Positions 11,146-23,682 of a DNA stretch of 64,000 nt are shown here, in pieces. Source of the stretch: Diorhabda sublineata (lineage: Eukaryota; Arthropoda; Insecta; Coleoptera; Chrysomelidae). How positions within the stretch are numbered: the first letter of the stretch is position 1; every line of letters starts with the position of its first letter. A model generated the notes under the pieces. That model was not told the origin of the DNA and ran no database searches. It saw nothing but the letters and a program-made list of their open reading frames with translations. The stretch spans positions 10,736,187 to 10,800,186 of the forward strand of contig NC_079474.1 of NCBI RefSeq assembly GCF_026230105.1, in the 5' to 3' direction. The translations under genes and the position numbers were made by a program.

Positions 11146-12800
11146 TTAGATCAATCTACATCTTATTAAGGAGTCATTAAATAGGTATTTTCTTTAAAAT
11201 TTGAACAATTTTTGATGATATTACAATCAAATAGACAATAAATGTGTCAAAACCATCAAAATTTTATTTCATTTTCCTGATGACCTCGTAGAAATCATTT
11301 CTCTCGTTATATATAGTAATTTCATCTTCTAAAGAATAAATTGTACATAGTATTTTTTGTTTAAAAAAGTTACACTCATAATAAAGTAGAAAGCTAAAAT
11401 TTAATTACAACATACAACACCGAAGAAACTACTTTTTGCTCGCGGTGAGTTGTTGAGTAAATTCTTTAAGTAATTTAGAGGAAAGTTTTGATAACATATG
11501 TTTTCTAGAATAAGATATACTGGGTTATTCATTCTAAACTCCCAGATATAAATTATGGTCGCTATTAGTACCTGAAGAAAATTAATTCAAATAAGAGTTG
11601 TACGATATTTTCATTTATAGTAAAGGTACTAAAATATCAGGTGATAAATTCACGATTACATATAAATAAAATAATGCGTAATCTATATAAAAATTATATC
11701 ATTTTGTTTTCTTATGGACGCCTGCTGAACTTTTCTGCCTCGCCAGAGACTTAACATAAACTCTGAAAACGATAACGAAAATAAAAAAAACAATACAAAG
11801 AAACTGTTCACGATGAAGTATTATGTTTCCGAAATTGATTTTCCTATAATTTACATGGTTATTGGATTTCTCGTAACGAACACTGATGTTGCAGTCAGAC
11901 AATAATCTTTGTCTCGAGAGGATTCTCATCCTGGTGCAATGTAAGCTATAAACCCAAAGACAAACGGCTTTTGCATCTATTACAAAGACAAGATTAAGAT
12001 TGTGGTTTATAGCATCATATTCATAATAATGTATGAGATTTTTGGGTCGACGGTACTTGTCTGTAAAGTAATTTTATCATTCGAATAAAATTGAAAAAAT
12101 TGAATCATTTGCTAATATATTCAGTCATGTTTGTTTGTCTGCTACTAAATTAAAATTTCTATAGCCACTACATGTTAACGAATTTCCACGGAAAAACAAT
12201 TTTTTTAATGAATCCTGACTCGTAAGCCTCAATTTTTTCGAGTATTAAAAAAGCAATGGTAAAAAAACAAAACATCGAATTGTGTTCAAGGGAAAACTTG
12301 TTGCCACAGACGTTATTTTAGTGATGTTCAAATATTATTACTTCTACATACTATATATGTTATCACTAGAGTAGAAATATATGTTTTACTGAAATTTCAC
12401 AAAGGATTATATAATTTTGAAATTAGAAATAGCTTCGTAAACCCTACAGGGAAATGGTTAACCGTAATATGTATCGCAGTTCGCACAGCTATAGATAAAA
12501 CATATAGTATAGCGCAAATTTCAAAGTTACATGGACTGAAATAGTTGTGAATTCATTTGTATCATACAGTATGTAAAATGAATGAAATTAAATCATTATC
12601 TCGGTTATTGGACGTGTTTATGAAAAATACCCAAACACGTTGAATGTGAATCATATAAATTTCATTTAAGGTTATGATAAAGTAATGTACAAAAATCCAT
12701 AAAACATCTTAGAAACCATTTTAAAAACAGTTTATTTCATCCCAGACATAAGTCAAATTTGTGAAAGTTATGACTTCAACAATATTTATAAAGCTGCTTT
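11146..12800. other. AT-rich interval, no feature seen
   Basis: No domain-bearing ORF, RNA gene or clear repeat recognised. The minus ORF at 11699-11929 has one hydrophobic patch but no recognisable family. Confidence 0.4.
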
Positions 12801-13854
12801 AGTAGATGCTCTAGGCGGATACGAGGACGGAAGTATCGCATACGGGCCACGTCGTAGTATCCTTATCGCCACTTCTTACCGCAGCATCGATATCGAAATA
12901 CGGGGTGTCTTAAAAAAAAACGATAACGGCGACGTGTGATGACGGCAAAATTGAAATACGGGGTATGTTAAAAAGAGGTAACGGTGGAGTGTTTTGCAAG
13001 GCGATAACGGCAACGTATAAGGTAACATCCAACGTACGTGTTTTTGTTAATAATGGCAGGGTATATTGTTTTGATGATAATAGTCCAGGTGGGATGTATG
13101 TATAGTAATACCTATTATACAGGGTCGAAATATCGACGTCGAAAAAAGGTAGAAGGTGAGGCGATAACGGCAACATCGACGTGTCGTAAGTGTTTTGTAA
13201 AGGTATGCTGTGTGTAAAGTTTTGCAGCAATACCATAAGGCTTCTAAAATTTCTTTACTTCCCATGGTCACGTATAAGTTCATGATTTGACATCTCTCTG
13301 ACATTGATATCGCCTTACCTCACTTTTTTAACATACCCCGTATTTCGATACTTCAATGTTGTAGTATGCGATTGGCCAAAACAAGTACATCACATCGGCC
13401 CGTATTTAAATTTGGCCGTCATCACCTTACAAAACACATACGTATGTGACTTTTTCATCCCCGATATTCCGATGTTGCCTCTATCGCCTTGCAAAACATG
13501 TACACCACGTCGATGTTGCCGTTTTCGCCTTTTGTCACTTGTTAGCTTATCAAAAAAACGATATACCTACCAATATTGACAAAAAACAGATACGTCACGT
13601 CTACAAAACACGTACGTCGGTCATTATTACCTGGCAAAACACGCAAACCTAACCTCTTATCAACATACCCCGTATTTCAATTTTGCTGTGATCACAGGTC
13701 GTCTTTTTTTTAACACACCGTATTCTGATGTTTTCTTTATTAGAACACCTTGTATTTCGATATTTCGATGCTGCGGTAAGACGTGGCGATAAGGATACTA
13801 CGACGGAGCCCAAATACGTCACTTATGTCCCCGTACCCGCCTAGAGCATCTACT
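12801..13854. mobile_element. Foldback-type element with modular internal repeats
   Basis: About 1054 bp bounded by long inverted arms. The left arm (12801-12912) starts agtagatgctctaggcgg; the right arm (13739-13854) ends with its exact complement. Both contain gtagtatccttatcgccac, a ttaccgcagcatcga block and a gaaatac(g/a) run. The interior has further motifs repeated in both orientations: gaaatacggggt near 12895 and 12952 with its complement near 13334 and 13667, and gcgataacggcaac near 13001 and 13161. It is clearly more GC-rich than its surroundings. No transposase is visible; the ORFs inside are by-products of the repeats. I infer a nonautonomous foldback DNA transposon; the superfamily is unknown and no target duplication is obvious. 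Confidence 0.75.
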
Positions 13855-13974
13855 GGCATTATCAAAAGATTATTTGAATGAAAATTACATACGAAAGAAA
13901 AAAACGAGAAAATTAATAATAAAAATCGAAATAAACTTAATTTTTTACAGGAATTACATAAACTGACATAGGTC

Positions 13975-14195
13975 AAGACGATTGCAGACCAGAATTACAG
14001 AGCTTGGCTTGAAGTAGACGTGATTTTTTAAATTTCCTCACAAAAAATATCAAGGAAGTTCAGATCAGGTGACCTATGTGGTCATTTCATTGATTCACGA
14101 CTTCCAATCTGCCTTCGTTTAAACTGGTTATCCAGAAACCTACGAAAATTAAGTCCATAATGTGGTGCAAAATCCACCATGCAACAAATAGACTG
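13975..14195 (-). pseudogene. IS630/Tc1/mariner-type transposase fragment
   Basis: Minus-strand reading recovers a segment equivalent to PHYGLNFRRFLDNQF, then a RQIGSRESMK-like piece and PHRSPDLNFLDIF. This is the stretch between the second and third catalytic acids in Tc1/mariner-superfamily transposases with a long spacer. Stops interrupt it. It is a scrap wedged between the foldback element and the pogo-like remnant. Confidence 0.55.
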
Positions 14196-15410
14196 GAATC
14201 TAAGCTTTTCCTATTATTTGGATCCGGAAGTGCCGCAATTAGATCTGAAAGCACTGCCAAGCGAAGATGTTAAATTCTTAACAAGGAAATCAATTCGATT
14301 GTAGCCGGTAATGCTGTGGGTGGACTTATACCACATACGCTGATTTTTCCTCGCGTCACGATTTTATGCTAACTGGAGCCAGGAGTTATTGGTGTTCCTA
14401 ATCCCTCCGATTGGTTCTACGAAAAATTGTTTATAGAATGTTTTAAGTATTTTCTTCGATAATATAAACCATCAGATGATTCGCCGTGCATTATGTTGAT
14501 CGACAATCAGGAGAGCCATAAATCAGTTTCTTTGATACAGTAAGCTAAAGATAATGGAGTGATCCTGGTCATATTTCACCTAGACACAAGTCACAAAAAG
14601 CAGTCATTTGACAGGACCATATTTGATGCATCAAAAACAGCAATGAACGAACTCATGATGTCACCAGGAAATATGCTTAATCCAGTATCAACTTACGATA
14701 TTGCTAACTTGTAGGGAAAGCTTTTCCTTCAGTTTCTTATACCAAATAATATCACTAAAAGATTTAGAGTCACCGGATTTTCCTCTATCGATAAAAAAAA
14801 TTTTGAATTTTCCCCATCCAATGTGACTAATAGCTGCAGCCTTTGTAGAATCCAGTCCTTAGTATTCCGTCAACTGCGAAGGACCTTACCTCCGCCAAGT
14901 CGGACGCGAATAATGGAAATGCCCAGTTTCAATGTCGACGACTCTTAAGAGTCATTTCATTACTGGACAACATTCGAAAATTGTCCCACGAAAAAATATT
15001 CGGAAGTTGCGAGAAAAGGGAAGATTGCACATACAGACGGATACACCAGAGAAACAACTCATCGAAGAAAACTGCAAGTAGTGCTTAAGTATTACCTCAG
15101 TTTGGATGTAACTCTAATAAAATCGCCAACGTGGAGCCTAAACTTCTGGCAGCCTCTGTTTCTTCATTAGAAACTTCCACATCAGAAGATTTTTCTCTAC
15201 AAGATTCTGATTAGTGTTACAGTTCTTTATATTTTTCTGAATGAGACTTGGAGATATCAAACGAGAATGTTAAAACATCACCAGAAGATACTGCTACAAT
15301 ACCCTCCTCTAAGGTACTCAGTGGGGGATTATATTATTGTAGTTTATGATGCCAATTGTTTTTGGAAAAAAGTACAAAAAAGATTGTTAAAATGAACTTG
15401 TACACATCCT
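14196..15410 (+). pseudogene. Pogo/Tigger-like (DDE_1) transposase remnant
   Basis: The plus strand, with several frameshifts and stops, reads as a DDE_1-superfamily transposase. AGNAVGGLIPHTLIFPRVTI lies near 14310-14360, then VPNPSDWFYEKLFIECFKYF near 14395-14455. LIDNQESHKS with a catalytic Asp is near 14492, THTSH-like SFDRTIFDASKTA with the next Asp (about 35 residues later) near 14610, and VSTYDIANL-GK with PNNITKRFRVTGF near 14690-14780. A tail, PPLRYSVGDYIIVVYDA, near 15300-15350 resembles the C-terminal chromo/zinc-like end of insect pogo-like proteins. The first catalytic Asp region was not found, so the N-terminal part is probably lost. Inactive. Confidence 0.75.
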
Positions 15411-15814
15411 AATGACATCGTCAATTTAAAATCATATATTGATAGTATTTTTAATGATCCCTATTTAATATGAACATTTACTTGAAATTCTTGTTGACCA
15501 TTTTTACTGGCCGTTTCTGAATTTCTCTAATCATCTAACAATATATCTTCTTAGCGTCAACTACGGCCCCCATACTCGGGTCGTTCGTTTGCAAAACACG
15601 TAAATTCCAAGAATAACGACCACCATCTAATTAAGTAACGTCGTTAAGGTGTATAAATAGTTTAAGCTTTAAAATTAGATTTGCCTTTTGTTACTTTACG
15701 TAGGGTCCGATGCAATATGGCAGGACTCGTTTCAGGTTGAATGAGAATGTACCCTACACTATCGAAAAACGTAGCTTAATATATTTTGAAGAACTTTTTT
15801 GTATGTAGAGAGAC

Positions 15815-17990
15815 AGAGAAATGCTTTATTGTAAAAAAATCGTTACAATTTAAAACAAAAGCTTGTAAAAACTGAAAAATAAATATAAAAATAACTAAAT
15901 AAAGAAACAAATAAAATAAAATTTCAATATACACAAGACAACCACAATGAGTAACAAAATTATAGGTATATATAATTAGTATAAAGTTCATAACAAAATT
16001 AAACAAGATGCAGCATGCCCGGAATTCACTGGCCGACAAGATTTTCGTAACACAAGCGAGACCTTTATTTTTAAAATGGAATTACCCGTCCCATAATAGA
16101 AAAAATATTTATTAAGCCCTAACACGTACCACTTTTCAATAACTTAATTATCCCTGTTTACATTAGCAGGTAGGTAACTTCATAAAGGGGCGGTTAATAT
16201 TGGTAAATTTTATGGCCAAAGAAATACCTGACCTATATTATTCAGAATAGTGCAAAAAGTGATTAGAAAGAGACGAAAATGTCAAGTCAAACCCGCATTT
16301 GTAAAACTTCTCCTTCCAGTAAATATTCTCTCAAATTATTGCGGAATGCGGGAAAAGATGATATTGATTTGACACAATTAACAAATGATTGTGCATTTTT
16401 TTGCATTGTAAAATATTGAGCCCTCAACAAATTCTGAACGTGGAGTAGGTAGGTAAAGGTCGTGCTTCGCGTTCCGTGCAACGTCCCTTCTGAAATAGGA
16501 GAAGCGTGCTTACGAATTAGGCAAACGGATTCAAAGATGAATAAGGAAGGAAGAGTCAGAATTTTTAGTAAATATCTAACAGCTCTCTTTTGTAGTTTTA
16601 AGATTCGCTCAAATTGAGTCGCACCACACGTACCCTAGATCGAAGATGAGATTCAAAAAGGGCATAAGAGGTAAAGTGATTTAATGTGCAATCGGGCGGA
16701 TTCGAAAGCATTTTTCGATCAGTTCCAGATGAGTATCTACTTTTGATGTCATTAATTGTACTGCAAAGCTCTGCTAAAACTAAGGGCATAAATAAGAAAC
16801 TGTGTAAGCTAGAATTAGCATCATGGGGATATGAAAGTGGATCATGAGAAGGAGTTATGGAATTTGTTAAATTTTTGGCTACATTCACAAAGTAATCATT
16901 GAAATTATCAGGTGAAGTAGTGATGAGATCATTCACAATGAACCATGTTTCTTTAGAAACATTACGAGAATTGGCGAATCTCCTATCATATTGACTCTCT
17001 TTGGTAGCTTTTATTATCTTATGATGATTTTTTTTGTATATTTTCACTCAATTTTTGAAGAAGACCGAGTAAGATAAAGATGTTCTGTGCAGATATACAT
17101 AAACATTTATTGGTCCAGGATTTATTTTGCTTATATTTAATACTCCTGTAGGGATAAGATGCCATTTTAGTTAGTATTTTTATAATTCTAGAAAATTTGA
17201 GGTCCATATCACCAGATAGCATGTTTCAGTCAGTTGTTTGACAACGGTGGTTGAAGATTTGAAAACTTTTTCCAAAAAGATGCGGCATAATTTACGAGAA
17301 GCATTTTTACTATTGAATTTTACCAAAAATTCTGTTATCACTGCTTTATGATCGGAGAGACCTGAGTTAAAGACAGTACAGTCGGTGGATTCTGGATCAT
17401 ATGATGACACGACATAGTCTATAGTACTAGAACTGGTCATAGTTATTCTGGTTGGTGCCGTTATATGCATGACCATACCAAAAGAATCCAAAACTGACTG
17501 AAGACATTCTTGATTAGCACATACACTGGAATAATCAATATTGAGATAGCCACATAGAATTAGTTTGCTTTTTAGAGGTGAGAAATCCAGTAAGTTCAGT
17601 AGTTTGTGACAGAAATTATGCTAGTTAGCGTCAGGTGTTTTGTAAATACAAATAATATCTATAATACTTTCTAACATATTATATCATTGAAATGTGTTAT
17701 TTCGGAAAAGTCGTTGTTTGTAGACATGATCATAGTACCTCCATGAGATAAATTTATTCTATTGAATCTGGCTACTGTGGTATAGTTTTTGACAAGAACA
17801 GGCTCATTATTATTTAACCAATGTTCAGTGATGGCAACAATTTCTGGAAAATTAAGCTCCTCTATTAAAAGATTTGTTTTGTGTCTTAGGGATTGAATAT
17901 TAATAAGAAACAGGCCGAGCGTGCTATCGTTCATTCTTTCAGAGGATGCTGGCTTCTCTGATCGCGTCATTTTAACTAAAAATGTTTACT
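15815..17990 (-). pseudogene. CR1/L2-group LINE with RT core deleted
   Basis: Minus-strand non-LTR retrotransposon. From the right: an endonuclease start (17970-17671) with INIQSLRHKTN, ITEHWLNNNE and HGGTMI; after a frameshift CGYLNIDYSS; then DSFGMVMHITAPTR, TIDYVVSS and SGLSDHKAVITEF (17491-17320), the usual APE endonuclease end. A linker follows (17047-16740; KIYKKNHHKIIKATK, AWDI-like ETWFIVND, SSGTDRK). The reading then jumps directly to YALFESHLRS (about 16660), which in the relative at 58.3 kb lies after the RT domain, so the RT core including its catalytic box is deleted. The C-terminus continues to MRV at 16287, with a long 3' UTR and AATAAA on the minus strand at 15825-15830. The likely 5' end is near 17990. 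Confidence 0.8.
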
Positions 17991-18894
17991 TTTACCCAGA
18001 GAGCTACTATAGTTTTTATCGACGTAAAACTAAAATGATAATTAAAAACTTTTTGTTAGTGTAGGATTTATGTAGGGCGTAAATCACCAGAAATTCCTAA
18101 ATTAAAAGTTTGTTGATGTTGCAGTTTGCAGGAAGGCTAAGAAACTTCGAACAAAAAGGTCATTTCATAGTGCTGGAGTAATAGAGAGCGCAAGCAGCTA
18201 ATCGGAAAACTTACAAAAAAATAATTAACACGTTAAGACGTACAGTGCGATCGAAGAGTGCACTAAATCTAATCGAATATAAATAATATATAACGAATGT
18301 AGTGTGTAGGTGTAAAAAAGATTTTGTTTAATGGAGGTTCGTGAATTGCAGAAATGCTAATGACGTCGTATATCACTTAATTCGCAACTGAGCTTGACAG
18401 CCGAATTTGTAAATTCTTGCATGTTTCACGGAAATTAGAATTTACGCAACACTTAACGTTAAATTCGAACAAAGCGCGTTTTTCATCTAAACAAGTTGCA
18501 CCAGAAATACGAAAAAAAAAGAACAACAGCAGGTAATAAATTAATATGAATGAAATTGAACTATTAGAATGAGTAATAATTTGGAAAATTTATTAGAAAC
18601 GTGTCTTCTTTTTCCTTTTTTGAAACAACAATTCGTTTTAAGAAGGAATATTTGCTTATAATTATTAGAAATTGAAATTGAAATTTTCATCCTACCAAAA
18701 CTACGCATACACCAAACGATGTCTACCGGGTCTGTAGGAAAACCAGTATAGCCGTTGTCTTCGTTTTTGTTTCAACGTAAAAACAGAGCAACGGATTATT
18801 GTGAAATTTAATATGAAATTTCACAAAACTGGAACTGAAACTTATTAAAATAAGTGTAAGGCAATGAATTTTTGTCGCGTCCTCATGTTTTTAG
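17991..18894. other. Interval without recognised feature
   Basis: Lies upstream of the LINE 5' end on the minus strand and could include its 5' UTR (about 18000-18300). No ORF1-like protein and no RNA gene were found. Confidence 0.35.
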
Positions 18895-19130
18895 ATGAAA
18901 AATCTTGTTCGATTTAACCAAGTATTCGTGAATCTATAGGAATTGGCAAAGAATGTGTGTGACTAATTTTACATGCGAAAAGTTTCGCATGAAATTCTCA
19001 CATATGAACAGAAAGAAGCTCGCAAAAATATTTGAATGAAAATAACTCAAAGTTATCAGAAGAGGTAATAACGTCCAACGTATCAAATCTGCAATAAAAG
19101 AAAAAAAATCTGTTCGGAATTAACAGAAAA
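18895..19130 (+). pseudogene. Mariner transposase N-terminal scrap
   Basis: Shifted plus-strand frames read PSIRESIGIGKECV followed by EILTYEQKEARKNI. This pair resembles the second helix-turn-helix and the LTPEQKEARMNI-type linker of several insect mariners. The first catalytic region, expected next, is not readable. Too short to place in a subfamily. Confidence 0.45.
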
Positions 19131-19990
19131 AAAATTCCTGAATTGTTTTGGACAACGAAATATTTGTTTAGAACGATGTAGGAATAGTAGAGAAGTATAC
19201 ATTGAAGGTTATAATGAATAAATACATATAAACTGCTAAATATCCTTCATTTATTCATAACTGTGCGACAATTAGGCCATGGACCTTGTTTGATAGGGAC
19301 AGTTGTTGTTTAAGTTAACTATAGTATCGCATAAAATTGTTTTGACAGTAATTCGTATTAAACCTCGTTTCAGACTAAAACTATGTTAACATTTTTTTAA
19401 AAAGTGCTGTTCCTGATGCTTCGGATTTAATTGAAACAATTTTATCCATAAAAATTTCTCACCAATTGCCTTTTGATATATTTATCAGTAGCAATACTTT
19501 CTAGAAAATCTGATATATTCTATGCGAACTTCTAAAGAATCTTGTTCGTATGGTTATTTGTTTTAGTTCTAACTGGTTATTTACCCATAATTATTTGTTA
19601 AAAATGAAAAAAGAAATATGTATTATCCTAATTTTTGTTCACACCATGAATGTTAATCTAGAATATTCTTTATATCAACTATAATAGACAGTTTGGATGA
19701 AAATTGTTCTGGAGCCATTGGATCTAATAGATTTTAGTTGGCTGATGATCCATATAAAGAAATTTTTTTTCTTTTCATAGCCATTCAAGACTGTGATAGA
19801 TATTTCACAATATTTTGACGGGTAAACAGCCGCACACCATTTGTCTGCGCCGCATATATACCTTGATGTGAGCGCTCCATCTATTATCGAATAGCCATGA
19901 AATATTTTCTAGATATTTCTGGAAGAAGCAGTTATCTATTATTATACAATTTCCACATGCTCCATGCATATTTGGAATTCATTTGGGTGT
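19131..19990. other. AT-rich interval, no feature seen
   Basis: Contains the presumed 5' terminal region of the Tc1-like element (about 19800-20000), but no clear TIR could be fixed. Nothing else recognised. Confidence 0.35.
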
Positions 19991-20001
19991 ATATCAAAAA
20001 A

Positions 20002-20849
20002 ATGAGCCGGCAAAGAAATTTGTCAATGGACGTGACAGTGCGAGCATCAATTCTCCTGAATGAAGGTTATTACGATATGCTGCTGGTTTGTTAGGAAGAC
20101 ATCATTCCAGAATCAATCGTATAGTGAGGCTACATAATGCAACAAGTTCGTACTATCGAAGACAAAGGCGAAAACAGAAACAGGTGAGTCACCAACAATC
20201 TTCTAAAAAATGAAAGAGATGCTAGAAATATTGATATATCTTCTCGGTCGGCTAGAAGACGTTTACATGAAGCAGGTTTAAGAAACAGAAGACCAGTCAA
20301 AAAACCCTTGCTTACCAGAGAATACAAAGTTCAGAGATCAAATTTTGCAAGACAAGAATAAAGGTGTGTCATCTGTATATCTCACCTAAAGTGCCTTTTA
20401 GTGGTGGCTCTTAAATGTTTTGGGGAGGAATTTGCTTCGATGCTCGTAGGGAATTGATCCCTATAAGTACGAGGTCTATGAATGCCCAATATTATTTAGA
20501 CAACATAATTGTCGAGCATGTGAAGCCTTTTGCTCCGTTTGTCGGGCATAATTTTTTATTCATGCAGGACAACGCTCGTCCACACGTGGCTGAACATGTT
20601 ATTGTCCACTTACATAATATCAATATCCCTTTATTAGAGTGGCCACTCAACAGTCCGGGTTTGAATCCTATAAAACATCTATGGGACTATCTCAAAAAGA
20701 GGAATCGAAGTCCTAGTCCCCCTGTTTCTAATCACAACCAACTCATGGAGGTCGCTATTGAAGAATGGGACAATATACTGCAAGCTTTTGTTGAACATTT
20801 GATATCAAGGATGCCGGATGCCGCGGTGCATTATTGCATAAATAAGTAG
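20002..20849 (+). pseudogene. Tc1-like (DD34E) transposase, internally deleted
   Basis: The ATG at 20002 opens MSRQRNLSMDVTVRASILLNEG, the usual N-terminus of one insect Tc1-like group. Stops follow, then RRLHEAGLRNRRPVKKPLLTREYK near 20250-20330, the end of the DNA-binding half. The segment with the first catalytic Asp (usual LFTDESRF) is deleted. The C-terminal half is one open frame from 20415: MFWGGICFDARRELIP, MQDNARPHVAEHV with the second Asp, and SPGLNPIKHLWDYL. The last motif normally reads NPIEHLWD; here the catalytic Glu is Lys. The protein ends normally near NK* at 20847-20849. Inactive by deletion and by active-site substitution. Confidence 0.85.
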
Positions 20850-22458
20850 TAGAGGAGGACCTAGGTGGTATTAGGATATGGGTTTATTCGTTTTTACTGA
20901 TTTTTTTCCAATTTAGAGGCTCATTTATGCATTTCCATCAAACACGAACTTATATGGACAAATTGAGGTTATGTTAAAGTAATATTCGACTAATTTAAAG
21001 GTGTTTATTATTATTTTAATATAAATTATTATTATTTTTTGTTTATATTGCAAATATTTAGATTTATTAAAGTGGTGCGTTAATTTTGTCCAAATGTTTA
21101 TTATTAAAATAAAATGTTTCATATAATCAGTCTCGTTATTTAATGAACACACCTCGTATCTCCAAATTCTATAATGAAAAATATCGGTTTTATAAATTTA
21201 GAGCAATGAGGGAAAGAATTACTACATCTCTATAATAAGATATAATTAAATCAGCTCAGAAAAATCTAAAGTACATTACAACTTTATAACGCCATCTCTA
21301 GCCACTTATGAATACTTTTTGATCTACATTTTCCATCCGGATAAAATGTTAATGAAGCTGCTACGTCGTTAGTTTTCATTGTATAAGTCTATTTTCTTAA
21401 TCCCTAATAAAACGATTTGAGTTTACTATTGTCTTAGATGGTAGATTTTTCTACATTGGTGTTTCCCAAAATGGTCCCAAACGTCTATGGAAGACCCAAT
21501 AGGGGGTTTGACAAATTTCCATCCTGTGATCCTAAAATGAGGTTATATCTTCATATTTACTGAAGAATTTTAGGAATATATTGTGGAAGTTTATATTCCG
21601 TTGTTCGTAACGTAAATTTCGAAAAAAGTTTACTTTACGTTGAACTATTTTTTTTTTAAATTCGTAGTTTTGAGATCGGGTTATTGTTAATTGCAAAGTT
21701 AATTTTGATAAGAGTAGAAACTAATTTAAAATATCATCTGAATTGGTCATAAATGAGTTGAAATCATCATTTTTTTCCACTAAAATTAAACCGATTCTAA
21801 GAATGTTTTCCACCCCTATTCTAATATGAGTTCTGTTACTGATTTCTTGAGAATATATCAAAAATTAAATAAAACTTTGAAGAAGATGATAAACAAAAAT
21901 AAAATAGACCTAGATATAGTCATTAGGCCGACAACAACTCTGCACATACCAAGTGATTTACGACTTATTCCCAAATGAGCTCGCTTAGGAAAAGACTACG
22001 AACCCGTTTTCATAATTCATTCCATTTCTACGGAATGTTGTAGAACTTTTGCATGGAGTTTATGTCTCCCTTGATGAATTACCACAGTATCATACTACGA
22101 AAATGGAATTTCCCATTAAAAAATTAATTTAATGCGGACTCACATTATGGTAAATCAAAATTATTTTTCATTGCTAATTATAATCTCAAAAAAACCCCTA
22201 CCTGAGATATATCTAGAAAGAAAATTACTCACGTGAATCGAATAGAAGATAGAAAATATCCAGTTATAAAAGATCTAATGTTTTTTCTCTTTTATAATAC
22301 TTATAATACGAAAACAAAAATTATTAATAAATTTGATAATTAACCCTATTGTGAATTAGTTAGAAATGATGTTGCTACACATAAAGAAGCTTTGTTCGGT
22401 ATTTTCTGTTTTTCCAAGTTTTCATTTAGTTTCACCTGTCCCGCTGTGTGTAATCAAA
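20850..22458. other. AT-rich interval, no gene seen
   Basis: The first 300 bp probably include the 3' terminal region of the Tc1-like element. The rest holds no recognisable ORF or RNA gene; sequence near 21440-21760 has the look of a noncoding dispersed repeat but I see no second copy here. Confidence 0.35.
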
Positions 22459-22860
22459 TGAACGACGCAACCCCATCGAGTTTGAGCTCAATTGAATAAT
22501 CTTGACGAGTATTTTGTTACTGGATGGTAACCAGGGTCTTATTATGAAGAAGATGGCCATAGGAACTCCATAATTGAATAATCGATGCAACCCCATCGAG
22601 TTTGAGCTCAATTTATTAGTCTTGACGAGTATTTTGTTACTGGATGGTAACCAGGGTCTTATTATGAAGAAAATGGCCATAAAACTTCATAATTAAATAA
22701 AAAAACGTAACTTCATGGAGTTTGAGCTCAATTGATTAGTCTTGATGAGTATTTTGTTACTGGATGGTATCCAGGGCCTATTATGAAGAAGATAGCCATA
22801 GAACTCCATAATTGAATAATCGATGCAACCCCATCGAGTTTAAGCTCAATTGATTCGTCT
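22459..22860. repeat. 120-bp minisatellite, about 3.5 units
   Basis: Tandem copies with a common anchor (ccatcgagtttgagctcaat and variants) at 22471, 22591, 22711 and 22829, giving periods of 120, 120 and 118 bp. A second shared block is tattttgttactggatggta. Since 120 is divisible by 3, the minus strand stays open over two units and encodes a 40-residue peptide repeat; I regard this as incidental. Units 1 and 2 are almost identical, unit 3 more diverged. Confidence 0.85.
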
Positions 22861-23283
22861 TGAAGAGGATCTTGGTTGGCGTGTTTATGAAACTCCGGCA
22901 AATTTTGATTAGATAGATGACTCAATGCAAATGTGAGCACATGCCGAGTGCTTAATGGAATGAGGGTGTATAAATATTTCATATCGCTCACGTTGAGCTT
23001 CAGGGTACCAGGGTGAACCCTGTTGTCCGTCTACAATGGGCATCTGGGGGAATGAACCGTGGAAGTAACATGAAAACAAAAGGCGAAATTTAAACGAAAG
23101 GTGAAGATTGCTAATGAAAGCGATGTCCACAAGCGGCAACTATTAGAAAAGATAGTGAATCTCGAATTAAAGATACTATAAAGTTAAAAATGAAATTAAA
23201 GAAAAAAACAAACTTTTATGATTTATTAACGAAATGGTAGAAAAAGGAACATTTTAATAGGGAGGAGGGCTTGTTGGAGTGAA

Positions 23284-23682
23284 CCCTGATACAGTGATTG
23301 CTCCTCTTCAAAGCCAACTAACTCTAATAAGAAATATAACACTTTTTAAATTCATAACTACGCGTTTTCAATACTGAAAGTTTACACCTTAATTATTGAT
23401 TCTTCTAGTTCTTATTATATTCTCAATTTTACAAATAAAAGCGTGTGATAGCAAGAGAAAAAAGAAGGTACTGGATATTCTTTATCATACCATCAAATCA
23501 CAATGTAACACGCTTTTATTTATGAAATTGGAACTGATATTAAAACGGAAAGAGTCAAAAATAATTAAGGTGTCATGTTTTAATGTTAAAATATATAATT
23601 CTAATACAATTATGAGCTCAAAAAGTGTTATTTGTTATTAGAATTAGTTGGCTCTGCAAAGGAGCAATTCCTATATCAGGGC
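23284..23682. mobile_element. MITE with about 115-bp terminal inverted repeats
   Basis: The left arm runs from ccctgata at 23284 through ttgctcctcttcaaagccaa and taataagaaatataacact. The complement of the right arm, ending at 23682, reads ccctgatataggaattgctcc, then gcagagccaactaattctaa and ataacactttttgagctca. Arms match at roughly four of five positions over about 115 bp, enclosing a short AT-rich centre. No coding capacity. The superfamily cannot be decided from the ends. Confidence 0.65.

Noticed and set aside
13047..13579. Tyr/Thr-rich ORFs in both directions
   Set aside because: By-products of the foldback element's internal inverted repeats.
22432..22680. Minus-strand ORF with repeated peptide
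   Set aside because: It simply reads through the 120-bp minisatellite; upstream and downstream frames show no protein features.
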